In this document: positions 54,416-63,226 of the stretch, one piece after another
Layout: the number at the start of each line of letters is the position of its first letter
How positions within the stretch are numbered: the first letter of the stretch is position 1
DNA from: Paenibacillus humicola
GTDB taxonomy: Bacteria > Bacillota > Bacilli > Paenibacillales > Paenibacillaceae
DNA: 64,000 nucleotides
NCBI RefSeq assembly: GCF_028826105.1
Contig: NZ_JAQGPL010000001.1
Span: 4,552,501 to 4,616,500, forward strand
Direction: 5' to 3'
Translations under genes and position numbers: made by a program
Notes under the pieces: generated by a model
The model's input: only the letters and a program-made list of their open reading frames with translations
What the model was told of the DNA's origin: nothing
The model's database searches: none

Positions 54416-55729
54416 TTACACGCTGAAAATAATTTCGTTCACGATTGCCTTAAGCCGTTCCTGGCGTCCGGATTCGTTCTTGATCGGGTTGTTCTGCATC
54501 GCGTACTGCTCGAGCGAAGCGAGCGACGCTTTGCCGGCGACGATGTCGGCGCCGATGCCTTCGCGGAAGCTGCGGTAGCGGTTCTCGACGAAGCCGGACA
54601 GCGCCTTGCTTTCGATCAGCTTCGCAGCGGCTTTCAGGCCCCACGCGTAGCTGTCCATGCCGGCGATGTGGGCGAGGAACAGATCCTCGTCCTCGAACGA
54701 GGCGCGGCGCACCTTCGCGTCGAAGTTGACGCCGCCTTTGCCGATGCCGCCAGCCTGCAGCACTTCGTACATCGTCATCGTCGTCGCGTACAGGTCGGTC
54801 GGGAATTCGTCGGTATCCCAGCCGATCAGGAGATCGCCCTGGTTCGCGTCGAGCGAGCCGAGCATGCCGTTGATCGCCGCCACGCGGATTTCATGGTCGA
54901 ACGTGTGGCCGGCAAGCGTCGCATGGTTCGCTTCGAGGTTCAGCTTGAAATGCTTCTGCAGGTCGTATTTCTGCAGGAACGCGATCGTCGTCGCCGCATC
55001 GAAGTCGTATTGGTGCTTCGTCGGCTCCTTAGGCTTCGGCTCGATCAGGAATTGGGCGTCAAAGCCGATTTCATTCGCGTAGGCGACGCACATATGGAAC
55101 AGGCGAGCCAGGTTGTCGAGTTCAAGCGCCATATCGGTGTTGAGCAGCGTTTCGTAGCCTTCGCGGCCGCCCCAGAACACGTAGTTTTCCGCGCCGAGCC
55201 GTTTGCCGATCTCGAGGCTTTTCTTCAGCTGCGCGCCGGCATAGGCGTAGACGTCGGCGTTGCTCGTCGTGCCCGCGCCGTGCACCCAGCGCGGATGCGT
55301 GAACATGTTCGCCGTGTTCCACAGCAGCTTCTTGCCGGACGATTTCATATTTTGCTCCAGCATGTCGGCGATGACATCCAGATTTTTGTTCGTTTCCTGA
55401 AGCGTGCTGCCTTCCGGAGCAACGTCGCGGTCGTGGAAGCAGTAATAAGGAACGCCGATTTTCTCAAGGAATTCGAAGTTCGCTTCGACGCGCGCTTTCG
55501 CCGTATCCATCGGATTGGCGAAATCCCAGGGGCGAACCGCCGTGCCGACGCCGAACGGGTCGGTACCGGTTCCCGTGAAGGTGTGCCAGTAAGCGATGGC
55601 GAAACGGAGGTGATCCTCCATCGTTTTGCCGAGCACAACCTCCTGCGGATTGTAATGCTTGAAAGCGAGCGGATTGTCGGAACCCTTGCCTTCGTACGAA
55701 ATTTTGCCGATCGAACCGAAATAACTCAT
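54416..55729 (-). CDS. xylA: Xylose isomerase, 437 aa
   Basis: Class II xylose isomerase of normal length: His99 and Asp102 in [43 protein letters not shown] and [16 protein letters not shown] with metal ligands. Interconverts D-xylose and D-xylulose. Leads the xylAB operon, controlled by XylR (operator at 55836) and likely CcpA (cre at 55787). Confidence 0.97.
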   Translation of the reverse strand: MSYFGSIGKISYEGKGSDNPLAFKHYNPQEVVLGKTMEDHLRFAIAYWHTFTGTGTDPFGVGTAVRPWDFANPMDTAKARVEANFEFLEKIGVPYYCFHDRDVAPEGSTLQETNKNLDVIADMLEQNMKSSGKKLLWNTANMFTHPRWVHGAGTTSNADVYAYAGAQLKKSLEIGKRLGAENYVFWGGREGYETLLNTDMALELDNLARLFHMCVAYANEIGFDAQFLIEPKPKEPTKHQYDFDAATTIAFLQKYDLQKHFKLNLEANHATLAGHTFDHEIRVAAINGMLGSLDANQGDLLIGWDTDEFPTDLYATTMTMYEVLQAGGIGKGGVNFDAKVRRASFEDEDLFLAHIAGMDSYAWGLKAAAKLIESKALSGFVENRYRSFREGIGADIVAGKASLASLEQYAMQNNPIKNESGRQERLKAIVNEIIFSV

Positions 55730-55786
55730 TGAATAACGGCCTCCTTGAATATGAATTCATAGACAAATTTGGTCGGCACATGAAAA

Positions 55787-55800
55787 TGAAAACGTTCTCT
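55787..55800. promoter_or_regulatory. cre-like site in the xylA leader
   Basis: TGAAAACGTTCTCT matches the cre consensus TGWAARCGYTWNCW with one mismatch, between the XylR operator and the xylA start, as in other Bacilli. Confidence 0.65.
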
Positions 55801-55835
55801 TCACGCGCTCTGCCACAAGCATATCACACCAAAAC

Positions 55836-55860
55836 TTCGTTTGTCTATTAAACAAACTAA
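55836..55860. promoter_or_regulatory. XylR operator (xylO)
   Basis: TTAGTTTGTTTA and its imperfect mirror TAGACAAACGAA (minus-strand reading) form a 25-base inverted repeat almost identical to the Bacillus xyl operator; it lies in the xylA-xylR divergent region. Confidence 0.85.
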
Positions 55861-56033
55861 GTATTTATGGTAAACTGTCAGAAGAACCGGGCCCCGGCAG
55901 CGGCGGCTCGCGCAAATCGGCTTCCACAGCCGAAAAACCGTTATCCCGCAAAAATCGTCCGCCCCCGCCCTTTCCGGATGCGGCATGTATATGTAAACGA
56001 CACGAACCTACAGACAGGAGCTTTCGAAGCGGA

Positions 56034-57200
56034 ATGAAACCGAAACCGACCGGCGACCTCGCCATGATCAAAAAAATGAACACCGCCATCGTGCTCGAAT
56101 CGGTGCTGCGCAGCGCGCCGCTTTCCAGAGCGCAAATTTCCGAGCATACCGGGCTGAACAAAGCGACCGTATCGAGTCTTGTGCAGAACCTGATCGACAG
56201 TCATCTGGTCGTCGAGAACGGTCCCGGCGAATCGAGCGGCGGGCGAAAGCCCGTCATGCTGCAGTTCAACGGCAACGCCGGCTATGCGATCGGCATCGAT
56301 CTCGGCGTCAACTATATCCGCGGCGTGCTGACCGATTTGGAAGGCGCAGTCGTCGCGAGCCGCGAGCTCGCCCTGCGCAAGCACGGCCCAGGCGACGTCC
56401 TGCCGCAGCTCGAAGCCAGCATCGAAGCGCTGCGGGCGGAGATGCCCGCGAGCCCTTACGGGCTGGTCGGCATCGGCGTCGGCGTTCCGGGCATCGTCAA
56501 CGGCGAAGGCGCGGTCCTGTTTGCGCCGAACCTCGACTGGTCGCACGTCCAGCTGGAGCGGCTGCTCGCGGACCGGTTCGGCGTGCCGGTCACCATCGAC
56601 AACGAAGCGAACGCCGGCGCGCAGGGCGAGCAGAAATACGGAGCCGGCCGCGGCATCGACAACCAGATCTACGTCAGCGTCGGGATCGGCATCGGGACCG
56701 GCATCATTTTGAACAAGGAGCTCTATAAGGGCGCTTCCGGCTTTTCCGGCGAGCTCGGCCACCTCTCGATCGAAATGGACGGCAAGCCGTGCCGGTGCGG
56801 CAACCGCGGCTGCTGGGAGCTGTACGCCTCCGAGAACGCGCTGCTGGAGCAGGCCGGGCCGCTCGGCTACGGCGACTTCGAGAGCCTGCTTGCGGCGGCG
56901 GAGCGCGGCGACGAACGGGTCGCCGGACTGCTCGCGCGGATCGGCGAATGTCTCGGCGTCGGCATCGCCAACATCGTCAACGTGTTTAATCCGGAGGTCG
57001 TGATCATCGGCAACCGGATGAGCCTGGCGGAGCGATGGCTCCGGGAGCCGCTGCGGGAGACGGTCGCGCGCCGCACGCTGCCGTACCACCGGGAGAAGCT
57101 GCGGATCCTGTTCGCCGAGCTTGCGGACCGGTCCGCCGTCCGCGGCGCCGCCTATTACGCGCTCAGCCGCTTCTTCGCGAAGCTTGAAAGCGGCGAATAA
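56034..57200 (+). CDS. xylR: ROK-family xylose repressor XylR, 388 aa
   Basis: Winged HTH at 31-55 (SRAQISEHTGLNKATVSSLV), then a ROK fold: GIDLGVNYIRGVLTD, GELGH (239-243) and the zinc motif CRCGNRGCWE (Cys253, 255, 260). Divergent from xylAB, to whose operator it should bind when xylose is absent. AGGAG is 13 bases before the ATG. Confidence 0.94.
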   Translation: MKPKPTGDLAMIKKMNTAIVLESVLRSAPLSRAQISEHTGLNKATVSSLVQNLIDSHLVVENGPGESSGGRKPVMLQFNGNAGYAIGIDLGVNYIRGVLTDLEGAVVASRELALRKHGPGDVLPQLEASIEALRAEMPASPYGLVGIGVGVPGIVNGEGAVLFAPNLDWSHVQLERLLADRFGVPVTIDNEANAGAQGEQKYGAGRGIDNQIYVSVGIGIGTGIILNKELYKGASGFSGELGHLSIEMDGKPCRCGNRGCWELYASENALLEQAGPLGYGDFESLLAAAERGDERVAGLLARIGECLGVGIANIVNVFNPEVVIIGNRMSLAERWLREPLRETVARRTLPYHREKLRILFAELADRSAVRGAAYYALSRFFAKLESGE

Positions 57201-57287
57201 CGGACCGGCAGCTTCTCGCCGGAAAGAAGGTCCTGCCGAAAATCCGCATGGACGAGCTCTCTTGGATATACCGATCGGCGGCAAGAC

Positions 57288-57319
57288 AAAAAACCTGACG
57301 ACTTGATGTCAGGTTTTTT
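57288..57319. terminator. Bidirectional terminator
   Basis: AAAAAACCTGAC, 8-base loop, GTCAGGTTTTTT. Between the convergent xylR and 57370 genes. Confidence 0.85.
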
Positions 57320-57369
57320 GCGCGGCTCATTTCGTCATGCGCCCGCCGGTTCAGCGGCAGCAGGCGATT

Positions 57370-57636
57370 TTAGAAGAAGCCCGGATACCCGCCGTACGGT
57401 CCGTATCCGCCGTAATATCCGCCGCCGTAATAGGGCGCCGTGCCGATTGCAAGCAAATCGAAGAGCACCAGCGGAAGCAGCGCTTTCGTTTTGACGCGTT
57501 TGCCTTTTTCCTGTTCGATCACGAGCCGGTTGCCCTGAATTCGGACCAGCTTGCCCGTTACGACCGTTCCGTCTTTCTTCACCGCATAAATCCGCTTTCC
57601 GCAAAGTTTGCCGGCCTTTTCTCTGCTGACGGCCAT
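57370..57636 (-). CDS. Small spore-coat-like protein, 88 aa
   Basis: N-terminal small beta-barrel-like part (KLCGKRIYAVKKDGTVVTGK LVRIQGNRLVIEQEKGKRVK) followed by a hydrophobic stretch and a Gly/Tyr-rich tail (PYYGGGYYGGYGPYGGYPGFF). Such tails are common on spore coat proteins; no named family. AAGGAGG lies 8 bases before the ATG. Confidence 0.75.
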   Translation of the reverse strand: MAVSREKAGKLCGKRIYAVKKDGTVVTGKLVRIQGNRLVIEQEKGKRVKTKALLPLVLFDLLAIGTAPYYGGGYYGGYGPYGGYPGFF

Positions 57637-57805
57637 TGTCCATTCCTCCTTGCCCGGATGTCGAGCAGGCTTGCCAATCTTATGGCGATCCGCCAGCCTG
57701 CTGTTCTATCAATCTATGCGTTTCCGGCTGAAAGGATTGGATTTTCATAGAAATGGCCGTTTGGACAGGGTTCGGCGCCGTCGGCATGCGGGATTTGGGC
57801 TCCGC

Positions 57806-58258
57806 CTACAGGTCGCGGATGAAAATTTCTTTTTCCTTCAAACGCCTGAACGATTTCGGCAGGCGAATCTCGAGAATTCCCCCGCGGATACCGGCACGGC
57901 TGCCTTTCGTTGTCACCGGGACGGGCAGCGGCACCGAGAAATCCGGATGGCCCTTGATGTTCGACAGACGGACCCGCCGGCTGTTGACATGGATGCGTAT
58001 CGCATACGCATCGGCATCCTTCGGAACCTTCCAGCGGATAAAAACGGACCGGTGGGACTCGAACACGCTTGCCGTCTTGACGGCCGGCTCGCGGACGGGA
58101 AACGCCTTCGACATCGCCGTGCGAACCGTCTCCCCGATTTGCTCGACATACGCATCGACCTTGCCGTCATCGTGCAGGGACGAAAATAACGACTCTTCTC
58201 CGGTGAAAGACCGGATGAACTTGCCCCAGTCGAACAATGGATTCGGATTGTCATTCAT
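57806..58258 (-). CDS. Hsp20/alpha-crystallin-like spore protein, 150 aa
   Basis: Residues about 65-150 read as an alpha-crystallin-like beta sandwich (FIRWKVPKDADAYAIRIHV NSRRVRLS; ILEIRLPKSFRRLKEKEIF). N-terminal part is helical (FDWGKFIRSF). Similar to proteins of spore formers annotated as Hsp20-like. ATG at 58258 with GGAGG 7 bases upstream; the preceding open frame is unsupported. Confidence 0.7.
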   Translation of the reverse strand: MNDNPNPLFDWGKFIRSFTGEESLFSSLHDDGKVDAYVEQIGETVRTAMSKAFPVREPAVKTASVFESHRSVFIRWKVPKDADAYAIRIHVNSRRVRLSNIKGHPDFSVPLPVPVTTKGSRAGIRGGILEIRLPKSFRRLKEKEIFIRDL

Positions 58259-58426
58259 CCCGGGTCCTCCGTTACGTCTTTTCCATATCGTATGCCCAGG
58301 CCGGAACCGCCGCCACACCTCCCCGGGCTGCCGGAGGAAATCCGGGCTTCTTCATTTGTCCGCCGGCGTCCCGGCAGCCGGCCCCCGATTTAAGCCGGCA
58401 AATTCGTCATGGGGGGATGATCGTCC

Positions 58427-58456
58427 AAACCGATCGGGGCTGCTCGTCATATATTG
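58427..58456 (+). promoter_or_regulatory. Sigma-K-like promoter of the YjcZ gene
   Basis: AACC, 16 bases, CATATATTG: resembles the sigma-K pattern (mACm, 15-16, gCATAnnnTa). 30 bases before the YjcZ-like start. Confidence 0.35.
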
Positions 58457-58486
58457 TCATGAGGTTGCACGAAAGGGGGATTTGCC

Positions 58487-58585
58487 ATGGGAGGAGCTTA
58501 CGGCGGATTTACGAGCGCGGGTGTTATACTCGTTCTATTCATCCTGCTGGTCATCGTGTCTCGTTCCTGGATCGGCGGCTATTGA
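58487..58585 (+). CDS. YjcZ-family sporulation miniprotein, 32 aa
   Basis: ATG at 58487 gives MGGAYGGFTSAGVILVLFIL then LVIVSRSWIGGY. The Gly/Tyr head, -FTS-GVILVLFILLVI- helix and short tail are the YjcZ family signature. GAAAGGGGG lies 8 bases before the ATG. Too short for most gene finders. Confidence 0.85.
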   Translation: MGGAYGGFTSAGVILVLFILLVIVSRSWIGGY

Positions 58586-58696
58586 TTGCCGTGCCCGCAA
58601 GCGGCTAGCGAAACGATGCGGCTTGCAGCGCCGGTGCTGCAAGCCGCATCGCTTTTCACCGGACGGAAACTAAATCGCAAAGGGAAGTGAATCGTA

Positions 58697-59071
58697 GTGC
58701 AGCAGCAAAAAAAAGCGCACACACGCGCATTTTTGCCGGCGGAAGGCGGAGCCGGCGGTCCCGGTTCAGCGGCCGGTTCGGCTTCCTCGCCTGTTTCGGG
58801 CGCGCTGTCGGCGATCGACCGCTTCGGCGGCATCGACGGCATCCTGTCGATGATGAGCAAAATTCAGCGGGTATTCGGCTTTATCCAGCAGATGACCCCG
58901 ATGTTCAAGCTGTTCGGCAGCTTCGTCGGTTCGAAGGCGACCGTGCAGAACGTGCCGGCGCGGTCCATGGGCAGCGCAGGCGACAAACCGCGTCCCCAGC
59001 CGCATCATCCGCCGCGTCCGGCTGCAAACCGTCCCCGTAAAAAGGCGGTCAAGCGGAACGGACGGCGCTGA
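58697..59071 (+). CDS. Hypothetical basic protein, spore-associated context, 124 aa
   Basis: Low-complexity Gly/Ser N-terminus, a middle helical region (GGIDGILSMMSKIQRVFGFI QQMTPMFKLFGSFV) and a Pro/Arg/Lys-rich tail (PRPAANRPRKKAVKRNGRR). The helical middle recalls YqfQ/VrrA-type spore proteins but this is not secure. GTG start at 58697, weak AAGGGAAG upstream. Confidence 0.55.
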   Translation: MQQQKKAHTRAFLPAEGGAGGPGSAAGSASSPVSGALSAIDRFGGIDGILSMMSKIQRVFGFIQQMTPMFKLFGSFVGSKATVQNVPARSMGSAGDKPRPQPHHPPRPAANRPRKKAVKRNGRR

Positions 59072-59243
59072 CGGATGGAACGGAAGCCTTGCACGGACGG
59101 AGCATCCGGCGCAGGGCTTTTGCCTTTTCATGCCCTCATCCGGCAGCGGCTGCGACAAAAAAGCGGCGACCGCCTGCCGGCTCGCTGCCGGGACGTTCGC
59201 CGCAGATTTGCGTTTGCGGGTAACGCGAAGCCGCCGCTTCGCT

Positions 59244-59366
59244 TCAATAGAGAATCGAACGGCTGATGATGACGAGCAAAATAAAGAGAACCAGGATGAC
59301 GCCGGCCGACGTGAATCCTCCGTAACCGCCAATGCCTTTGCAGTCACAGCCGCCCAAATACGACAT
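59244..59366 (-). CDS. YjcZ-family sporulation miniprotein, 40 aa
   Basis: Minus strand from ATG 59366: MSYLGGCDCKGIGGYGGFTS then AGVILVLFILLVIISRSILY. Same family as 58487, with an extra Cys-Gly-rich head. AAGGAG lies 10 bases upstream. The two miniproteins face each other across 58697-59071. Confidence 0.88.
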   Translation of the reverse strand: MSYLGGCDCKGIGGYGGFTSAGVILVLFILLVIISRSILY

Positions 59367-59497
59367 GCTGCAGCGCTCCTTTCCATTATGGATTGGTTAC
59401 ATCGTATGAAGGGGGCATCCGTCTTGACTGTGCGTTTGACCCTCCAATGAAAACGCCCTGCCGGCCGCTCGTCCGCCGTACGTCTTTTTGTTCAAAA

Positions 59498-59524
59498 TTG
59501 ACCAACCCTTTCCTAAAATATGAT
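59498..59524 (+). promoter_or_regulatory. Possible sigma-A promoter upstream of the GGDEF gene
   Basis: TTGACC (59498-59503) and TATGAT (59519-59524), spacing 15 (short); a shifted -10 (TGATAA at 59521) gives 17. Confidence 0.35.
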
Positions 59525-59673
59525 AAATTATTCCAAGGGAGTCAGCGGCCGGAACGAACCGCCGGAAAGCCTAGTGAAACGCGCTCGCGGGCCGCATTTT
59601 TCTGTTGAAAACGGGGCCTGATCCACTTATAGTAATCGTACAGCGTGATTGCGAAGGAGGGCCGGCTGCATTC

Positions 59674-60768
59674 GTGAACCTGCATCTTGAGAACGGCACA
59701 GAATGGAATCGTCAACTGGTTCGAATGTTTTGGCGGTTGATTGCGGCCTACGAAATCTTCGCGGCGCTGGGGCACGTCATCATGCTGCTGCTGAAAAATG
59801 ACGCGTGGCTCGACAGCCTGACGCGATATCAGTTGATCCCGACTGCCGCCTTGCTTGGCGTTATGGGGGCGGGCCATCTCGCGCTCCGCCTGGCGCCGCG
59901 AAATCACGACGATATCGTTCCCGCCTGGGCTGCGGCGATCGTCACCGCACTGCTCGTCTCGCTGCCCGGGCTGCATAACAGCTACGAGCTGTTGTGCCTG
60001 CCGCTCATGCTCTCATCCCTCTATTACAGGCGGCGCATTCTCCTCAGCTGCACGCTGCTGTCCCTCGTCCTGACGGCGCTGCTGCTTCTGCTGAATGCAA
60101 TAAGCGGCGTGCCGGTCACCGGTCGCGAAGCGGCCGTCGCGTTCGCGGCGCTGCTGGCAACCTCGCTGATCGGCGGGATCGTCACGGGCAGGGGCCGGGC
60201 GCTCTTCGAAAGCCTTAAGGAAGCGCACGAACGCGAGCAGAGCCTGCTTGTCCGCAATATTTTGAACGGCCAGCTGTCCCGGATGGACGGGCTGACGCGC
60301 CTCTTGAACCAGCGGTCGTTCCAGGAGCATGCCGATTATATCGTCGACGGCGTGCCTGCCGGATTGACCTTTCAGCTCGCGCTGCTGGATATTGATAATT
60401 TCAAAAGCATCAACGATACATACGGTCACCGTGCCGGCGACCAGGTGCTGATCGCTATGGGACGGGCCATAAAATCGGTGCTGTGCCCGGACGATATCGT
60501 CTTCCGGTACGGCGGCGAAGAATTCGCGGTGATGCTGCAGGGCAAGACGGAAGCGGAAGCGAAGGCGGACTGCCTCGCAATCCTGGAGGCGGTGCGAAGC
60601 CTCGTAATTCCGGACATGCCAGGTAGGCAAATCACGACGAGCATCGGACTCGCGGCCTACGAGCCCGGCCTGTCCAGGGAGGAATGGTTTCAGCGTGCGG
60701 ACGACCGTCTGTACGCCGCCAAACGGGAAGGCAAAGACCGGCTCGAGGTGTGGACAAGGCCGAATTGA
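59674..60768 (+). CDS. Membrane diguanylate cyclase (GGDEF), 364 aa
   Basis: Five to six TM helices (about 18-172), a short linker, then a GGDEF domain with GGEEF at 280-284 and DIDNFKSINDTYGHRAGD before it. GGEEF is an active form, making cyclic di-GMP from GTP. The inhibitory-site RxxD is not conserved: the Arg position is Cys271 (CPDD), so product inhibition is probably absent. GTG at 59674 follows GGAGG by 13 bases; TTG 59605 in the same frame adds 23 unlikely residues. Confidence 0.9.
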   Translation: MNLHLENGTEWNRQLVRMFWRLIAAYEIFAALGHVIMLLLKNDAWLDSLTRYQLIPTAALLGVMGAGHLALRLAPRNHDDIVPAWAAAIVTALLVSLPGLHNSYELLCLPLMLSSLYYRRRILLSCTLLSLVLTALLLLLNAISGVPVTGREAAVAFAALLATSLIGGIVTGRGRALFESLKEAHEREQSLLVRNILNGQLSRMDGLTRLLNQRSFQEHADYIVDGVPAGLTFQLALLDIDNFKSINDTYGHRAGDQVLIAMGRAIKSVLCPDDIVFRYGGEEFAVMLQGKTEAEAKADCLAILEAVRSLVIPDMPGRQITTSIGLAAYEPGLSREEWFQRADDRLYAAKREGKDRLEVWTRPN

Positions 60769-60786
60769 ACGCGGCTTTGCGGCGGG

Positions 60787-61298
60787 TCAAGCCTCCCGCG
60801 TACGCTGCGGCATCGCATCGTACGAAGAAAGCGGGGGTACGGCCAGCATGCCGACCGTCAGCGCCTGATGCTCCCACAGGAGCCGCGCGATCTGCTCCTT
60901 GCGGTCCTCCGGGCAGCGCACAATGACCGTAACCTCCGGCAGCTGTTTGCCTCCCCTGCCCGGCTTTCGTCCTCCGCGGATCCGGGCGAAGGCCGTAAAC
61001 GCCAGCAGCCCGAGGCAGAAGCCCCGACGAGCCGGCGATGATGCCCCAGATGATCGGTCCCCACGCCAGCAGAAAGCCGCGGCTGATGCCGACCACCGCA
61101 AAGCCGGTGGCAAAGGCCATGCCCGTCTCGAACGCCCCGGCTTTGCGGTCCCGCTTCTCGAGCAGCGCGCCGGAATGAAAGGAGTCGCCCGCCTCCATCG
61201 GGACGGCCAGCACGGAATGCGGCCCGAGCCCGAGCCTGTCAAGCGATATCAGCGCGTGCTCAAGCTCAAGCGTATGTTGAAAAGCGCCTACGATTGAG
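60787..61298 (-). pseudogene. Small membrane protein (low-temperature-induced-protein-like), frameshifted
   Basis: Two frames complete each other: GAFQHTLELEHALISLDRLG, SVLAVPMEAGDSFHSG, FAVVGISRGFLLAWGPIIWG IIAG, then, after a shift near 61020 in a GGGGC run, GLLAFTAFARIRGGRKPG and LPEVTVIVRCPEDRKEQIAR LLWEHQALTVG. No proper start in frame either: GGAGG is followed by ATT where a start is expected at about 61300. Similar proteins are full-length in other Paenibacillaceae as far as I recall; function unknown. Confidence 0.6.
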
Positions 61299-61304
61299 CA
61301 ATGG

Positions 61305-61698
61305 CTATTCCTCCATTCTGAGCAGCTTATCCACCCGGACCGTCCGGTAGCTCTCCTGCATAAACTGCCGCTGCTCCAGCCGGAACAGCTTGTTATGCTC
61401 GTTCGCGATAAAATAAGCATGATAGACCGACCCCGAGAAGACGGAAGGCATAAACTGCATCCAATGCGGGTTCAGCCGGATGTCGACGCTGCTGCGTCAC
61501 CGTTGAGCAGGGCGAGCGCCGCATCGTACAGGCGGGATTTCCAGACGAAAATCCACCACCACACCATATTGAACAGCGCCAGATCCAGCCGCGCGACGTA
61601 CAGCTGGCCGAGCCCGGGGAACAGCCGACCAGTATCGAATTCCCGATCTGCGTAAGCAGCGCGATCGAACGCCGCGGGGAGATTTCACCTTCACTCAA
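61305..61698 (-). pseudogene. Membrane protein, two frameshifts
   Basis: From TTG/ATG near 61698: MSEGEISPRRSIALLTQIGN SILVG, shift near 61618 in a CCGGGG run to LGQLYVARLDLALFNMVWWW IFVWKSRLYDAALALLNGDA, shift near 61497 to IRLNPHWMQFMPSVFSGSVY HAYFIANEHNKLFRLEQRQF and stop at 61305. Together a normal-looking protein of about 130 residues with two TM stretches. Its stop region supplies the GGAGG of the next gene, so the two formed an operon. Confidence 0.6.
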
Positions 61699-61820
61699 AG
61701 CTCGTTGTTCCCTCGTCTCCTGAAACGCTTCGCTTGGATTTAGCTACAGTATACATTTTTCTATTATTTTCAATTTATGGAAATTTAATTGATACCCCAA
61801 AACGCTCTAGAATCTGGAAA

Positions 61821-61834
61821 TGAAAACGTTGACA
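61821..61834. promoter_or_regulatory. cre-like site upstream of the efflux adaptor gene
   Basis: TGAAAACGTTGACA differs from the cre consensus at one position; 59 bases upstream of the adaptor start. Confidence 0.5.
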
Positions 61835-61892
61835 TGAATCGGACGGCCCGTTATCCTGAGGGTAGACTCGTTTTAAGCTTATGGGAGGGAAT

Positions 61893-62921
61893 ATGTTGCA
61901 CCTGACGGGAAAAGCGCTGCGGACGTGCGCGGCGGCCGGTATCGCGATCATGCTGCTAAGCGGCTGCTCGCTTCTTCCGAAGGAAGAGGAACTGCTCGAC
62001 CCGCCCTCTTTTCAGAAGAAGGAAGACACCTACGAGACGGCGGCGGTAAAGCGGGGAAATTTGGCCAGATACATCGACTCGACGGCAACGGCGGAGTCCG
62101 ACCGAAGCGTTTCGGTTTCTTTTCCCGATGCCGGCGGCCAGCTGAAGAAGCTGAACGTGCAGGAAGGCGACCGGGTGAAAAAAGGCGATCTTCTCGCGGA
62201 GCTGGAAACCGGCGATCTGCCGCTTCAAATCCGGCTGCAGAAGCTGACGGTCGAGCAGAAGAAGCTCGAGCTTCAGGACACGCTCCGGAGCGGCGATACC
62301 GAGGCGCAAAAGCTGGCCAAGCTCGACCTGAGCGGCGCCAATCTGGTGCTCAGCTCACTGGAAGCGCAATACGGGCAGGCGCTGCTGTATTCGCCCGCCG
62401 ATGGCCTCGTGACGTATGCCGCCAGCCTGAAGCCGGGCGATACCGTTGAAGCGCAGTCCACGATCGCCGCGATCGACGATCCGAGCCGCATTCATCTGCT
62501 GTATACGACAATCGAGCCCGACTCGCTCGCGCCCGTGAAGCCCGGCGCCGAGGTTACGATTACTTACGACAAGCATACCTACCAAGGAAAAGTGGTTCAG
62601 ACGCCGGCTACCGTGCCGTCAAACGCCAGCGAGGCGGATAAGGAAAAATACGCCAAGGCGCTCGTGATCGATTTCGTCGGTCCGAAGCCGGCGATACCGA
62701 TCGGCGATACCGCCGATATCAAGCTGTTTGTGGAGAAGCGGGACAACGTGCTGATCATCCCCCGTTCAGGGCTGAAAAATTTTCTCGGGCGCACTTACGT
62801 CCAGGTGCTGGACAAAGGCCGGATCAAGGAACTCGATGTCGAGTCCGGACTCAGCACGACGGACGGAGTCGAGATCGTGCAAGGGCTCGAGGAAGGGATG
62901 CAGGTCGTGCTGAACGGCTGA
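61893..62921 (+). CDS. HlyD/RND-type efflux periplasmic-adaptor lipoprotein, 342 aa
   Basis: Lipoprotein signal with LLSGC; biotinyl-lipoyl-like halves (TAAV..RGNLARYIDSTATAES; VQEGDRVKKGDLLAELETGD; LLYSPADGLVTYAASLKPGD) around a short coiled coil (LEVEQKKLELQ-type), then a beta-barrel domain and the C-terminal GLKNFLGRTYVQVLDKG and VEIVQGLEEGMQVVL. Adaptors of this type work with MacB-like or other ABC exporters, but no exporter gene follows here. Start ATG 61893 is 4 bases after GGAGGG; TTG 61896 is possible. Confidence 0.85.
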   Translation: MLHLTGKALRTCAAAGIAIMLLSGCSLLPKEEELLDPPSFQKKEDTYETAAVKRGNLARYIDSTATAESDRSVSVSFPDAGGQLKKLNVQEGDRVKKGDLLAELETGDLPLQIRLQKLTVEQKKLELQDTLRSGDTEAQKLAKLDLSGANLVLSSLEAQYGQALLYSPADGLVTYAASLKPGDTVEAQSTIAAIDDPSRIHLLYTTIEPDSLAPVKPGAEVTITYDKHTYQGKVVQTPATVPSNASEADKEKYAKALVIDFVGPKPAIPIGDTADIKLFVEKRDNVLIIPRSGLKNFLGRTYVQVLDKGRIKELDVESGLSTTDGVEIVQGLEEGMQVVLNG

Positions 62922-62955
62922 CGCCGTCTAATTGCTCATGCGGAGGTGAACTGTA

Positions 62956-63195
62956 CTGGAGCATTTTTATGACTTGGTTCTATTGGCATTCTCGATCGCT
63001 CTCATCTCTTCCATAGTGTTACTTCCATTTACCTATTTTTCTTTACAAGAGATACGATGGGGTCATGAAATTGCTGCAGCCGGTTCAACTTGGTTTGTTG
63101 CTGTCAGACTGTCGCAGCCCAACAGCATTCAGCGGTGGATAATACGTACCGCCAGACGAAGAGAAGCACCTGATGAAGACGACTCCCTAAATTGA
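62956..63195 (+). CDS. MifM-like translation-arrest leader peptide (predicted), 79 aa, CTG start
   Basis: The frame following GGAGGT (62942-62947) has CTG at 8 bases as its only plausible start: MEHFYDLVLLAFSIALISS... One TM helix (about 6-30), a 25-residue linker, then a basic amphipathic stretch RWIIRTARRR and an acidic end EAPDEDDSLN. B. subtilis MifM has the same order (one TM, a basic TWIRK-type segment, acidic DEED end) and stalls the ribosome while not yet inserted, to induce yidC2. The final codons TCC CTA AAT and the stop form the 5' arm of the hairpin 63183-63219. TTG 62974 is a weaker start. Confidence 0.65.
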   Translation: MEHFYDLVLLAFSIALISSIVLLPFTYFSLQEIRWGHEIAAAGSTWFVAVRLSQPNSIQRWIIRTARRREAPDEDDSLN

Positions 63196-63219
63196 TATTC
63201 CATACTTTCAATTAGGGAG
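63183..63219 (+). promoter_or_regulatory. SD-sequestering hairpin between leader peptide and yidC
   Basis: CTCCCTAAATTG (63183-63194) pairs with CAATTAGGGAG (63209-63219), 11 pairs with one bulged A, 14-base loop. The 3' arm contains most of GGGAGG (63215-63220), the yidC ribosome site, and the 5' arm is inside the leader-peptide coding end. A ribosome paused there would open the stem. Confidence 0.75.
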
Positions 63220-63226
63220 GACAAGG

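Noticed and set aside
55941..57284. 447-codon minus frame opposite xylR
   Set aside because: GC-rich antisense shadow; xylR has full ROK motifs.
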